DNA of 64,000 nucleotides from Ophioderma brevispina. Lineage: Eukaryota > Echinodermata > Ophiuroidea > Amphilepidida > Ophiodermatidae. The notes under the pieces are model-generated. The model was not told the origin of the DNA. It did no database searches and saw nothing but the letters and a program-made list of their open reading frames with translations. The stretch lies in NCBI GenBank assembly GCA_023653785.1, contig JAMKCH010001644.1, forward strand, positions 1-64,000, given 5' to 3'. Of the stretch, positions 11,266 through 22,510 are shown piece by piece (the stretch's first letter is position 1; each line of letters opens with the position of its first letter). The translations under genes and the position numbers were made by a program.

Positions 11266-11789
11266 GCAAACTCAGGGGTGATGTTTATGATTTGTGGGAA
11301 AGGGTGTCTCGTTTTAACTGCAAACGGTTGTGGGGGGGAAATGAAATTAAGAGTGTTGCCTTCTCAATAGTAACCGTAGTTAAAAACGTTTGGGGACGGG
11401 CGTGTCAAGTAAATCAAATTGAGGGGTGCCATCAAACCCGAATCAAAAAGAGTGATGCCTTGTTTAAAGAACTCCCTCCCCACAGTTTGTAAACTTTTAG
11501 TTAAAACGCTGTGCGTTAGAGAGTGATGTCTCGTTTTAAATTACCATAGTTTATTTATTGAGGGAGGGGAAACCAAGTCACACAAGTAGTGGAGGGAGGA
11601 GAAGTAAATATTTGTGGATAAACAAAATCAAATAGAGAGGGATGCACAAAAGTTTATTCACTTGAGGGAGGGGAAACAAATCCACACAGTTGTGAGGGAG
11701 GAAGAATTAAAAATTGTTATTAAACCAAATCAAACTGAGAGGGGTGCCTATCTTTAAAGCCCCCCCCCCCCCAATTTGTAAAGTTTTTT

Positions 11790-12195
11790 TAACATTGTAC
11801 TTATAGACCTAAGCCAAAATCGTATTAACTTGTTAAAGATGTTAAATGAAATATTCATATAGTACCAATCTAAGCTACAAGAAACATCTCTAACACATAA
11901 TTGCTGACCAGTGTTAAGCATGGTCACTCCCCCTACTCTAAGTGAAACAGAGACTTTATTCTCGGCATATACTTAAATCCCTACACTTAAACTCACTAAC
12001 AAAAACATCCCTAAAATTTGCAAAGAGCACTTGAAGTTGAAAGCAACAAGGGCTAAGTGGTTGCGAACAATAAATAGTTTCTCTTCAAAATACTAAAAGA
12101 TAAAACTGTGGCCTTTTGCAAAAAGGGTGAACAACTCCAGCACATTCCTAAGATCTAAAACATGTCAATAACATAAATTTAACACTCTTTTTAAG
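11790..12195 (+). repeat. Segment Y, copy 1
   Basis: This non-tandem segment is found three times. Landmarks in order are cttgttaaagatgtt, gcatggtcactcccc, ctactctaagtg, aaacagag, agcaacaagggctaagtgg and ttctcttcaaaatact. Copy 2 is at 16,060-16,400 in the same orientation, and copy 3 at 20,440-21,400 is inverted. It has no open frame and no recognised family. Confidence 0.75.
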
Positions 12196-12469
12196 TTTTC
12201 AGGGAGGGGTAGAGTGTAAATCAAATGGGGGGTGCTATCAAACAGAATCAGAAGACAGTGATCTCATTTAACAGGTTTAAAAAGTACTCCCTCCAAAAGG
12301 AGGGTGCTTCGTTTTTAACCTGTTAACTGCAAAGTTTACTGTTTCAGCATGGGTATTATAGTAACTATAATAACTATAATCTAACTATTAATTAATAATA
12401 AACTCCAGGTTCAGGAGCGGGGGAAAATTAATCTTGTGTGAGGGGTTGCTCATTTAAAAACTGTATAGT

Positions 12470-12665
12470 GCGTAACAGCGCTCTCCTGCGTTAAGTCTAT
12501 TATTGACTTAAAATCGTCGGGTTTAGTGTATTACCGCACGTAATTCGAAGGAACGGTCATTTAGATTAAATATTTGCTGACCATGCCTATTTTTTAGACT
12601 TTCGCTCGACGTCATAACATCGCCCTCCTACCGTAAGTCTTTGAAAAAAGACTAGGTCATTCGGG
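12470..12665 (-). repeat. Segment X, copy 1
   Basis: On the minus strand the landmarks are tcaaagact, taggagggcgatgttatga, atttaatctaaatgaccgtt, ggtaatacactaaacccg and gtcaataatagacttaac. Copy 2 is inverted at 20,036-20,275, and copy 3 lies outside the structure at 52,085-52,300. The ends of X are similar to each other in direct orientation (a gactt...acgg...aggagggcg...tgtta pattern about 170 bp apart), as if the unit were a partial dimer. Confidence 0.7.
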
Positions 12666-15440
12666 AGGAAAAGCTCGTTTTACTGCAAAGTTTACTATTT
12701 CAGGTGAGGGGAAATCAAATCAAACAGTGTGGCCTCCTTCAACTAGTAAACCTCCAGTTAAAACTTTGTGGGACCGGAATCAAGAGGGGATCACCGCACT
12801 CAAATAGCAAACTCTGTGTTTAAAACGAGGGCATTACAAAGATAGGGTGAAGTGTACTATTTTAGGAGGTGTGATTCGTTTTAACTGCAACGTTTATATT
12901 TCGGGGGGGGAAATTAAAATCAAACGTGTTGCCTTACGAAAATAGTAAATCGCAGTTAAATCGTTTGTGGGACGGGGTTTGAAAGTAAATACAAATGAGG
13001 GGTTGCGCTATCAAACCATATCAAAAAGAGTATGTCAGGGAGGAGGGTGCCTTGTTTTAAACTGCAAGTTTACTATTTCAGGGAGGGGGAATTTAAATCA
13101 AACAGTGTTGCCTCCCTCAAATAGTAAACCCACGTTAAAACTTTGGGGGACGGGATAGGTAAGTAAATCAAATGGGGTCGCCTCACTCAAATAGCAAAGC
13201 CCGTGTTTAAAACGAGGCTTAACAAGGCTAGGGTGAGGTTATATGTTAGGAGGGTGTGCATCGTTTAACTGCATTTCAGGGAGGGGTAAAGTAAAGTCAA
13301 ATTGAGGGGGGGGTGCCTCGTTTTAACTGCAAAGTTATATCTCAGGAAAAGGGAAATTAAATCAAACAGTGTTGCCTCCCTCAAATAGTAAACCACTATG
13401 CAGTTAAACGTTTTTGGGACAGGATGCGAAAGTAAATCACATGAGGGGGTTGGCCTCCACTCAAATAGTAAACCTATTTAAAAAGAGGCCGTTTCAGGTG
13501 GTGTTGTTTACTATTTGTGGGAGAGGGTGCCTCGTTATTAACTGCAAAGTTTACTATTCCAGGGAGGGGTTAAATCAAAATTTCAAACGGTGTGCCTCCT
13601 TCAAAAGGTAACCCATAGTTAAAACGTTTTTGGGGGGTGGAGTCCCCATTTTAACTGCAAAGATTACTATATCAGGAGGGGATATCAAATTAAACAGAGT
13701 ATTGCCTCGTTTCGAGAGTCGTTTACCCCTCCCTCCAATAGTAAACTTCGTGGTTCTAAAATTGAGGGCACTAGAAAAAATAGGGTGAGTTTACATATTT
13801 AAACGGGTGCTAAGGAGAGTGATTGTCTAACATTATTACTTACAAATTTTTTTGTTTGAGGGAGGGGTAAAGCAAATCACATAGTAGGTGAGGAAGGAGA
13901 ATATTAAACCGAATCAAATTGCCTCGTTTGAAAGAGAAGACCACCCCCCCCACCACACACACACACAATTGTAAAATTTAGTCAACCGGGGTGTTTAGAT
14001 TGCAAAGGTTTATACTATTTCAGAAGGGGGAAATTCAAATCTTGTGTGAGGGGTGCTTCATTTTAACGGAAAGTTAACCATTTCAGGGAAAGGGAAACAA
14101 ATCAGTTGGGTCGCTCGCTGAAATAGATAAACCTTGTAGTTTGTAGTTAAAAACGAGCACTGCAAAGATGAGGGGTGATGTTTACAATTTTAAGAAGGGA
14201 TACACCTCATTTTAACCGCCAACTTTACTATTTCTGGGGTGATGTTTACTATTTGGGGAGGGGTTGCCTCGTTTGGAGAAATCAAATAAACCAAATCAAA
14301 AAGTGTTGCCTCCGTTTTTTACGAGAGTTGGTGGTCGCCCTCACTCAAATAATAAAACATCGAATTTAAAACGAGGCACTACAAAGATAGGGTGATATTT
14401 AATATTTTGGAGGGTGTGCCTCGTTTTAACTGCCAAATTTTACTATTTCAGGGAGGGGAATTAAATAAAACAGTGTTTGACTCCCAAAATAGTAAACCGC
14501 AGTTTTTAAACACGTTGTGGGACGGGTGTTAAGTAAATCAAATGAGGGTGCGCTATCACCATATCAAAAGAGGATTTCAGGGAAGAGGTGCCTCGTTTTC
14601 ACTGCAAAGTTTTACTATTTCGGGATGGGGAAAACAATCAAACAGTGTTGCCATCTTCAAATAGTAAAACGCAAGTTTTAAAAACGTTGTGGGACTTGAT
14701 GGAAAGTAAATCAAATGATAGGGTCGCATCACTCAAATAGTAAACTCCGTGTTTAAATGAGGGCATACAAAGATATGGCGAAGTTTACTATTTTTTTTTA
14801 GGAGGGTTGTGCCTCGTTGAACTGCAAAGTTTTACTATTTCAGGGAGGGGGCAAAACAAATTAATCAAACAGTGTTGCCTACCTCAAATAGTTCTAATCC
14901 GCAGTTAAAAACGTTTGTGGGATGGGTGTGAAAGTAAATCAAATGAGGGGTTGCGCTATAAAACAATATCAAAAAGAGTATTTCAGGGAGGAGGTGCCTC
15001 GTTTTACCTGCCAAAAGTTGATATTCAGGGGGGGGAATTTAAATCCAAACAGTGTTGCTCCCTCAATTTAGTGAAACCCGCCGTTAAACGTTGTGGGAAG
15101 GATGGAAAGTAAAATCAATGGGGTCGCCTCTCACTCAAATAGCAAAACCCTGTGTTTAAAACGAGGCATAACAAAGATAGGGTGAGGTTTAATATTTTAG
15201 GAGGGGTTGTGCTTCGTTTTAACTGCAGTTCAGGGAGGGGTAAAGTAAATCAAATGAGGGAGTGCCTCGTTTAACTGCAAAGGTTACTATTGTCAGGGAG
15301 GGGGAAATTAAATCAAACAGTGTTCGCTCCCTCAAATAGAAGTGTAGTTGTTGGACGTGTGGAAAGTAAATCAAATGAGGGTGTGCCATCAACCAAATCA
15401 AAAAGAATGATGCCTGGCCTTGTTTTTTAAAGAAATCCCT

Positions 15441-17390
15441 CGCCACATGTAAAAGTAAAAATGTAAAAAAACAGCGTTTTGATTGGCAGCTGGGGACTCA
15501 AAACGTGCACAACGTAAAATAATGGAGCAGTAAAAATACCAAGACCATGCAGGGAATGTAAAATAACGGCATGAAATCTCAGCTTCAAAGTATTTGGTTC
15601 TTGAGCTTGTTTATTAGTTAAACAAAGCATAGACTTTTAAAACGGTATTTTTTTTACTTTTTTTATCTTCTGACCAAATTTTCACGGTTAGCTGTGACAT
15701 TCCTTACAAACGTTACGTCACACAGGTTTTGTAAAAAAGTAATTTTAGCAATTTTGAAAAAAAAGACCAAAACGAGGGGAAAAACGTCACTGCATTAAAA
15801 TTTAAACCAGCATATACTTTGTTTGAAACGGTACTGGACATATTCTAATGTCACAATTTTTCTTAATGTCTCGTTTTAATTCAAAGTTTGTTATTTGAGG
15901 GAGGGAAACCAAATCACACAGTAGTTAAGGGAGGAGAATTAAAATATCTGTTTATTAAACCAAATCAATAGAGGTGCTGCCCTTTTTAAAGAGCACCACA
16001 ATTTTGAAAGTTTTAACAATAGGATTTGCTTAGGCATATATATTTATTGAGAAATAAATAAATAAAATATAGGCCTAAGTCCAAATCTTATTTAACTTGT
16101 TAAAGATGTTGAATGAATATACATGTAACAATCTCAGAACCATCTCTGCAACATATCCTAAATTGGAAGCAAATTGATGACCATGCGATGCATGGTCACT
16201 ACCCCTACTCTAAGTGACGAAACAGAGCTCTATTCATGAGTATACCTAATCCCTAAGACATATCAGTGAACAACGTCCCTATATTGCCAAACAAGACCAT
16301 TGAAATTTAAAGCAACAAGGGATAAGTGGTTGGAACAAAAATAGTAATCTCTTCAAAGTACTTAAAGATAAACAGTGCCTTTTTGCAAATAGGTGAAACA
16401 ACCTTCCAGGGACAACTGTTCAATCAGGATAAATACACAATCTAGACTAATTAAAGGGGGAGGGTGACCCGATTTAAGGAAGGATATAAAGTTCATCTTG
16501 ATAGATTGGCCGTCACTCCAAAACCCCACCTGTAAAGTTTCGCGCCAGATATTCAATCCGTTTTGATACGAGAGCTCAAAACGTGGCTTTTGTAAGGCCC
16601 ATAGAGTACTGTTTAGAATTTTAATATTGGTCGACAACATAGGACAAATTTTTCGTCATAACTCCAAACCAACAATCCTTTAGCTCTATAAGTATTTCAC
16701 AGGGTAAATGAGAAGGAAAAATAGCAGCTTTCTTCTGGATACCAAAATGTGACCACTTCGGTAAAATATGGGCTTCTGGGGACGAGGCTAGTAGCGATCG
16801 GGCCATGAATTTAATGTTGATTTATTTACAGTTAATCATTTGTCAGCCTGGGGAAGGATGTTGTGGTGACCGTTACATAATGAGGGGAGGGGAAACCGCC
16901 ATGATAGTACTATAATAGTAGTTGAGGAGGAGAATGAAAAACTTTGCTTATCTAAAAGTTCTTTTTGTGGGAGAGAGTCTCGGTTATATGCAAATTTATA
17001 TTTCAGGGGAAATAAATTTTTTTTTTTAAAAAATGTTACTATTGTTGGGGGTGACTAGCTTACTGTAAAGTGACTATTTGGGGGGGGGGGGGGGGAAACA
17101 AAGTCAAACAGAGTGTTGCCTCCCTCAAATAGTAAACTTCGTAGTAAATGAGGCATAGAAATTTACTAGTTGTGGGAGATCGATGAAGTTGCCTCGTTGT
17201 AACTACAAAGTTTAATATTTCAGAAAGGCGAAACCAAAAAAAATTTTCAAATAGAGTGTGGTTTCGTTTTTTTAGAGATGTTCCCTTCCCTCAAATAGTA
17301 AACTTATTGTTTTAATTCCTTCTGAACACTGTGTGATTTGGATTCCACTCCCTCAAATAACAAAACTAAAACGAGGCATCGGCTCTCTTT
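15441..17390. other. Central region of the mirror structure
   Basis: About 15,441-15,860 looks unique, with runs of T and A. A short T-type stretch at 15,865-16,030 is followed by segment Y copy 2 (16,060-16,400), which repeats the T-Y order seen at 11,525-12,195. The part at 16,400-16,870 is unique. From about 16,870 damaged T units resume, with a G16 run at 17,080-17,095. The orientation change to T' falls between about 16,870 and 17,340. A perfect 17-base palindrome, tgagggcccggccctca, sits at 17,401-17,417. No gene was found. Confidence 0.55.
16060..16400 (+). repeat. Segment Y, copy 2
   Basis: It shares with copy 1 the order cttgttaaagatgtt, gcatggtcactacccc, tactctaagtg, agcaacaaggga and ctcttcaaagtact. 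The surrounding T-type sequence is also duplicated, so the repeat is T plus Y rather than Y alone. Base differences between the copies are frequent. Confidence 0.7.
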
Positions 17391-20035
17391 TTATTCATAT
17401 TGAGGGCCCGGCCCTCATTTGATTTATTTTCCACCCGTCTACAACGTTTTAACGGCGGTTACCTATTTGAGAGAGGCAACACTCAGCTCAAAACCTGAAA
17501 ACTTGCAGTTATCTAAAACGTGGCACCCCTTGTAGGAGGGAGGTGTTTAAAACGAGCATCATCTCTTCTTGAGTCGGTTTGATAGCACCCTCCATTGCAT
17601 TTACTTTAAAGTCGTTAGTTAAAAACGAGACAACGTATCGATCTCCACAAATAGTAAATTTTGAACACAACATCACTCTATTAGATCTTTCTAGTGCATC
17701 AATTTAACTACGAAGTTTACTATGGAGGATGGAGGCAACCTTCCCACAAACGTTTTAACTACGGTTCATATTTGAAGGAGGCAACACTGTTTGATTGATT
17801 TCCCTATCCTTGAAACAGTAAACTTTGCAGGTTTAAAAACGATGGGCACCCCTTTTGGAGGGAGTTCTTTTAAACGAGGCATCGCTCTAATCTTGATTCG
17901 GTTTGATAGCACCCCCTCATTTGATTTACTTTCCACCCGTATCTATACCCAAGTAGGGTGATCGATTTGCAAGTCAGAATCGCTGCGGACCGAGTTTTCT
18001 CTGGTTCATCCTGCCCGGGCATAGTTCACCAGAGTTCTTTAAAACGAGGCATCACTCTCTCTGATTTGGTTTGTATATAACTCCCTCATTTGAATTACTT
18101 TCCAACAGTCCACATTCACTCGGTCCCACAACATTTTAACAATAGTAACTGTTGCAGTTAAAAACCTGAAGTAAACTTGCAAGGTAACACGAGGGCACAC
18201 ATTGTAGGAGGGAGTTCTTTTAAAACGAGGATCACTCTCTTATTGATTGGTTTTTATAGCACCCCTATTTATTTACTCCACCCTTCCCCCAAACGTTTTA
18301 ACTACGGTTTACAATTTGAGGGAGGACAACAATCTTTTATTTCCCCTCCCCGAAAATAGTACATGACATCAAAGAGGCACCCCTCACACAAGAGATGATC
18401 CCACCCCCGTCCCTGAAACAGTAAATTTTCCAGGTAAAATGAAGCCCTCCCCTTTTTTTGGAGAGAGTACATGAAAACGAGCATCATTTCTCTTCTTGAT
18501 TCGGTTTGATAGCAACCCCTATAATTGATTTATTTTCCACCCCTCCACAAAAAGTTTTAACTTTTAAAACGAGGGCATCACCCTCTTCTTGATTTTGGAG
18601 TTTGAGAGCAACCCCCTCATTTGATTTATTTCCACCCAGTTCAACAAACGTTTTAACTACGGTTAACTATTTTTGAGGGAGGCAATACTCTTGATTGATT
18701 TTCCCCCTCCCCGAAATAGTACACTTTGCAGTTCAAACAGGATAATTTGATTTCCCCTTCCTAAATAGACTGTAAATTTTTGGTTAAAATTAGGAACCCA
18801 TCACACCTAAATTTGCAGTTAAAGCCACCCCTTTGGAGAGTTCGTTAAAATGAGGCATTACTCTCTTCTTGATTCGATTTGGTAGCACCCCCCTCATTGA
18901 TTTATTTTCAACCCCGTCCCACAAACGTTTTAACTGCGGTTCACTATTTTCCACCATCCCACAAACGGTAACAATAGTAAACTTTGCAGTTAAAACTGAA
19001 GTAGAATACCAGTTTAAACGAGGCACCCCCTGTAGGAAGGAGTTCTTTAAAACGAGGCAACACTCTATTCTTGATTTGGTTTTTAAACACCTTTTAACTA
19101 TGGTTTACCTTCCCTGAAATAGTAAACTTTGCAAGTAAAACGAGGCACCCCTCACTGACAAGATTTGATTTACCCCCTCCTGAAAGAGTCAACTTTGCAG
19201 TTAACACACGGTTTAACTATAAACTTACAAATTTTTGTGTGGGGGATGTCTTCAAACGAGGCATCACTCATTTGATTCGGTTAATAATTCTCCCTAACTA
19301 CTCCGTGATTTGCTTTCCCCCTCCCTCTGAAAATAGTAAACTTTGGAGTTTAAAACGAGGCACCTCTCACTGCAAGAGTAAAACATCACCCCTTAAATAG
19401 TAAAGTTTGAAGTTAAAACCGAGCACACCCTCCTAAAATAGTAAAACTTCACCCATTATCTTTGTTATGCCTCGTTTTAACACGGGGTGGCTATTGAGTG
19501 AGGCGACCCCACTCATTTGATTTACTTACCAACTTAATCCCCGTTCCCACAAATTTTGACGGCCGTTTATCTATTTGAGGGGAGGCAACACTGTTTGATC
19601 TAAATTCCCCCTCCCTGACAATAGTAAACTTTGCAGTTAAAACAAGGCACCTCCTCCATAAAATACTCTTTTTGAATGGTTTGATAGCGCCACCCCTATT
19701 TTGATTTACTTTAACCCGTCCCACAAACGTTTTTAACTGCGGTTTACTATTGAGGAAGGCAACACTGTTTGATTAATTTCCTTTTGAAATAGGAAACGTG
19801 CCACAGTTTAAACCGAGGCACACCATACTAAAATAGTTAACTTCGCCCTATCTTGTAATGCCGCGTTTTAAACACGGGGTTTACTATTTGAGGAGGGTGA
19901 TCCCCCTCATGTGTGATTTCCATCCCGTCCCAACAACGTTTTAACTGCGGTTTACTATTTGAAGGGGGCAACACTGTTTGATTTGAATTCCCACTCCCTG
20001 AAATAGTAAACTTTGCAGTAGTTAAAACGAGGTAG

Positions 20036-20275
20036 TCCTCCCGAAGTGATAGTCTTTTCAAAGAATCTTCAACGGTTAGGAGGGCCGATGTTAGGCACGT
20101 CAAATGAAAGACTAGGCCTCGTCACAAATATTTAAATCTAAAGACCCGTTATTCGAAATACACTATATTTTACAGTGCGGTTTCATACACTAAACCCGAG
20201 GATTTGAATGTCAATAATAGAACTTAACGGCAGGATGGGCGGCTGTTAGCACTATTACAGTAAAATGAGGCCCAC
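20036..20275 (+). repeat. Segment X, copy 2 (inverted partner)
   Basis: Landmarks are gaaagactaggc, aaatctaaagacccgttatt, tacactaaacccgagg and gtcaataatagaacttaac. They match the complement of 12,470-12,665 and the direct strand of 52,085-52,300. Confidence 0.75.
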
Positions 20276-20439
20276 ACTTCACCACAAATTTTGATTTTCC
20301 CCCGCTCATGAAACAGTAAAGTTGCGTTAAAATGAAGCACCCCTTTTGGAGGAGTGAGTACTTTTAAATGAGTGAATCACTATTCTTACTGATCGGTTTG
20401 AGAGACCCCCTATTTAATTTACACTCTACCCCTCCCTTA

Positions 20440-21400
20440 AAAGATTGTTACAAATTGATGTGCTATTGAAATGTTTAGATCTTAGGAATGTGCTGGAGGT
20501 TGTTCAACTCTTGCAAAAAGGCCATGTTATGTATCTTTAAGTACTTTGAAGAGAAAACTATTTATTGTTCCAACCAATTATCCCTTGTGCTTTCAATTTC
20601 AAGTGCTCTTGCAAAATTTAGGGATTTGTTTGTTAGTGATATGTTTAACAAGAGACAATGGCCACATTTGAAAAATAGTGAGCGCGCCCTCAAGATTTTT
20701 TCAAAATCGATTTTTTTGCATGTTTGTAAGCTTTTTATATACCAAAAGCCCTCACCCGAAATGATTAGACCATCAGCTTCCGTAAGGGTAAACGGAACGA
20801 TTGTGTAATTAGTCGTCGCGGCGCCGCGACGAAATTCAGCAGACGACGGAAAATGGCGTGTAACACAGAACACGCACGCCGTATGCAAGTTTCCCACGAT
20901 ATGCACACTGTTGACTGGTCTATAACATTTTGTGGTTTTAATATCGTGAGTATGATGAGTCAAAAATATTCATGTAATTACACATTTGTTGATAAAGTTA
21001 TGAAAACTAAAAGTTAGCCTACAAATTACTGGATATCTGATCCTCATTTTTTTTTTATCAATGTCCCTATCTGTTTTGGGGGGTATGTTATTTTTATGTG
21101 TAAAATATCTCTGTTATTCCAATGGCTAGACTATCATTTGAGCGCAAATTGAAGAAATTTCATATTTGTGAAAATGTGCCAGTGCCGCGTTAAAGTTTGT
21201 AGGGATTAAGTATAAGCCATGAATAGCGTCTTTGTTTCACTTAGAGTAGGGGGAGGACCATGCATAACACTTGTCAGCAATTATGCGATTTAGAGATGGT
21301 TCTTTGAGATTGGTTAGCTATATGAATATCATTTAAACATCGTTAACAAGTTACAATAAGATTGGCTTAGGCTATATAGAACATTGTTTAAACTAACAAA
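20440..21400 (-). repeat. Segment Y, copy 3, interrupted
   Basis: Complementary to Y copy 1 in two parts, about 20,440-20,650 and 21,195-21,400. The gap of about 545 bp holds an insertion absent from the other two Y copies. That insertion includes the CG-rich stretch tcgtcgcggcgccgcgacg and a gcgccctca...tttttttgcatg piece resembling the end of MITE family A. No open frame of note was found in it. Confidence 0.6.
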
Positions 21401-21846
21401 TATGTTAATTATCCTCCTTCAACTTACGTGTGTGATTGGTTTCACATCCTATAATAAAACTTTGTGCATTCTCTCTATTTGATTTGGTTTAATACACAAA
21501 ATATTTTAATTCTCCTCCCTCAAATACTGTGAGCTTTGGTTTCCCCTCCCCCTCTCAAATAATAAAAAACTTGTAATTAAAAACGAGCATCACTTCTAAC
21601 ATACATTTTAACTAGAAGTTACAAACTGTGGAGGAGAGTCTCTTTAAAACGAGGCCTCCATCTTTTTGATTCGGTTGATGGCACACCCCTCATGTGATTT
21701 TACTTACCACCCGTCCCACAACGTTTTACGGTTACTATTTGAGAGAGGCAAACTCTTAATTTGATTTCCCCCCACAAACGTTTGCCAGTTTAAAAGAGAA
21801 ACACCCTCCCACAAATATAAACATCACCCTTGATGTTTGCAGTTAA

Positions 21847-22510
21847 AATTTGATAGACTATAATTCCAATATCAGTTGTGAATGATAGACTATAATTCTA
21901 TCAATCTATACAGAAATATATCACCCTTGTTGATACTTGTGGACACTATCAAACTATCTGATATAGACTATCAAACTATCTGATAGTACTATCAAATTTG
22001 ATAGACTATAATCAACTATCAGGTGTGAATGATAGACTATCAGTCTATCAAATCGATCAGATTATCACCCTTGTTTATACTTGTGACACTATCAAACTAT
22101 CTGATAGACTATCAAACTATATGATGACTCTCAAATTCTTGATAGGACTTTCAATCACTATCAGTTGTGAATGATAGACTATCAGTTTATATCAATCTAT
22201 CAGATATATACATTGTTTTCTACTCTGTGACATATCAAACTATCTGATGCACTATTAAACTATCTGATAGACTATCAAAATATCGAGACTATCAAAATAT
22301 TAGAACACTATTCATTTGTAGTGATAGATATAAAAATATCAGTACCTATCATTTGTGATGATAGACATCCGTCTATCAATTTATCAGATATATTATCATT
22401 GTTTACTCTGCTGAACTATCAAACTATCTGATCGATATCAACTATCTGATAGACTATCAAGTTGATAGACTAATCATCATCATAAGTTGTGAATGTAGAC
22501 TATCAGTTAT
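21847..22510 (-). repeat. Satellite A, right arm (inverted)
   Basis: Units are the complement of the left satellite A. Typical blocks are cagttgtgaatgatagac, tatcagtctatcaatc, atcagatatatcaccc, ttgtttatact, gtgacactatcaaactatc and tgatagactatcaaac. The array is shorter than on the left (0.65 versus about 1.8 kb) and passes gradually into satellite B words from about 22,200. Confidence 0.8.

Larger units (their letters stand above)
11266..15440 (+). repeat. T repeats, left arm (self-complementary units)
   Basis: The repeating core is tcgttttaactgcaaag, tttactatttcaggga, gggaaattaaatcaaacag, tgttgcctccctcaaatag, taaaccgcagttaaaacg and ggacgggtgtgaaagtaaat. Each unit contains its own inverted pair: aactgcaaagtttactattt faces aaatagtaaaccgcagtt about 40 bp later. 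A larger period of about 360-500 bp alternates two variants of the core with a spacer (aaagatagggtga). Segments Y and X are embedded at 11,790-12,195 and 12,470-12,665. No coding potential. The units could form cruciforms. Confidence 0.85.
17391..21846 (-). repeat. T' repeats, right arm (inverted T)
   Basis: The units are the reverse complement of the left T units. Typical blocks are ccctgaaatagtaaac, tttgcagttaaaacgaggc, ggtttgatagcacccc, cctcatttgatttacttt and cccgtcccacaaacgtttta. Segment X' (20,036-20,275) and segment Y' (20,440-21,400) interrupt the array at mirrored positions. Individual units differ by many small indels. Confidence 0.85.

Noticed and set aside
20562..20963. 133-codon minus-strand frame
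   Set aside because: It spans the border between segment Y' and an insertion inside it, so it is a chance fusion of repeat sequence.
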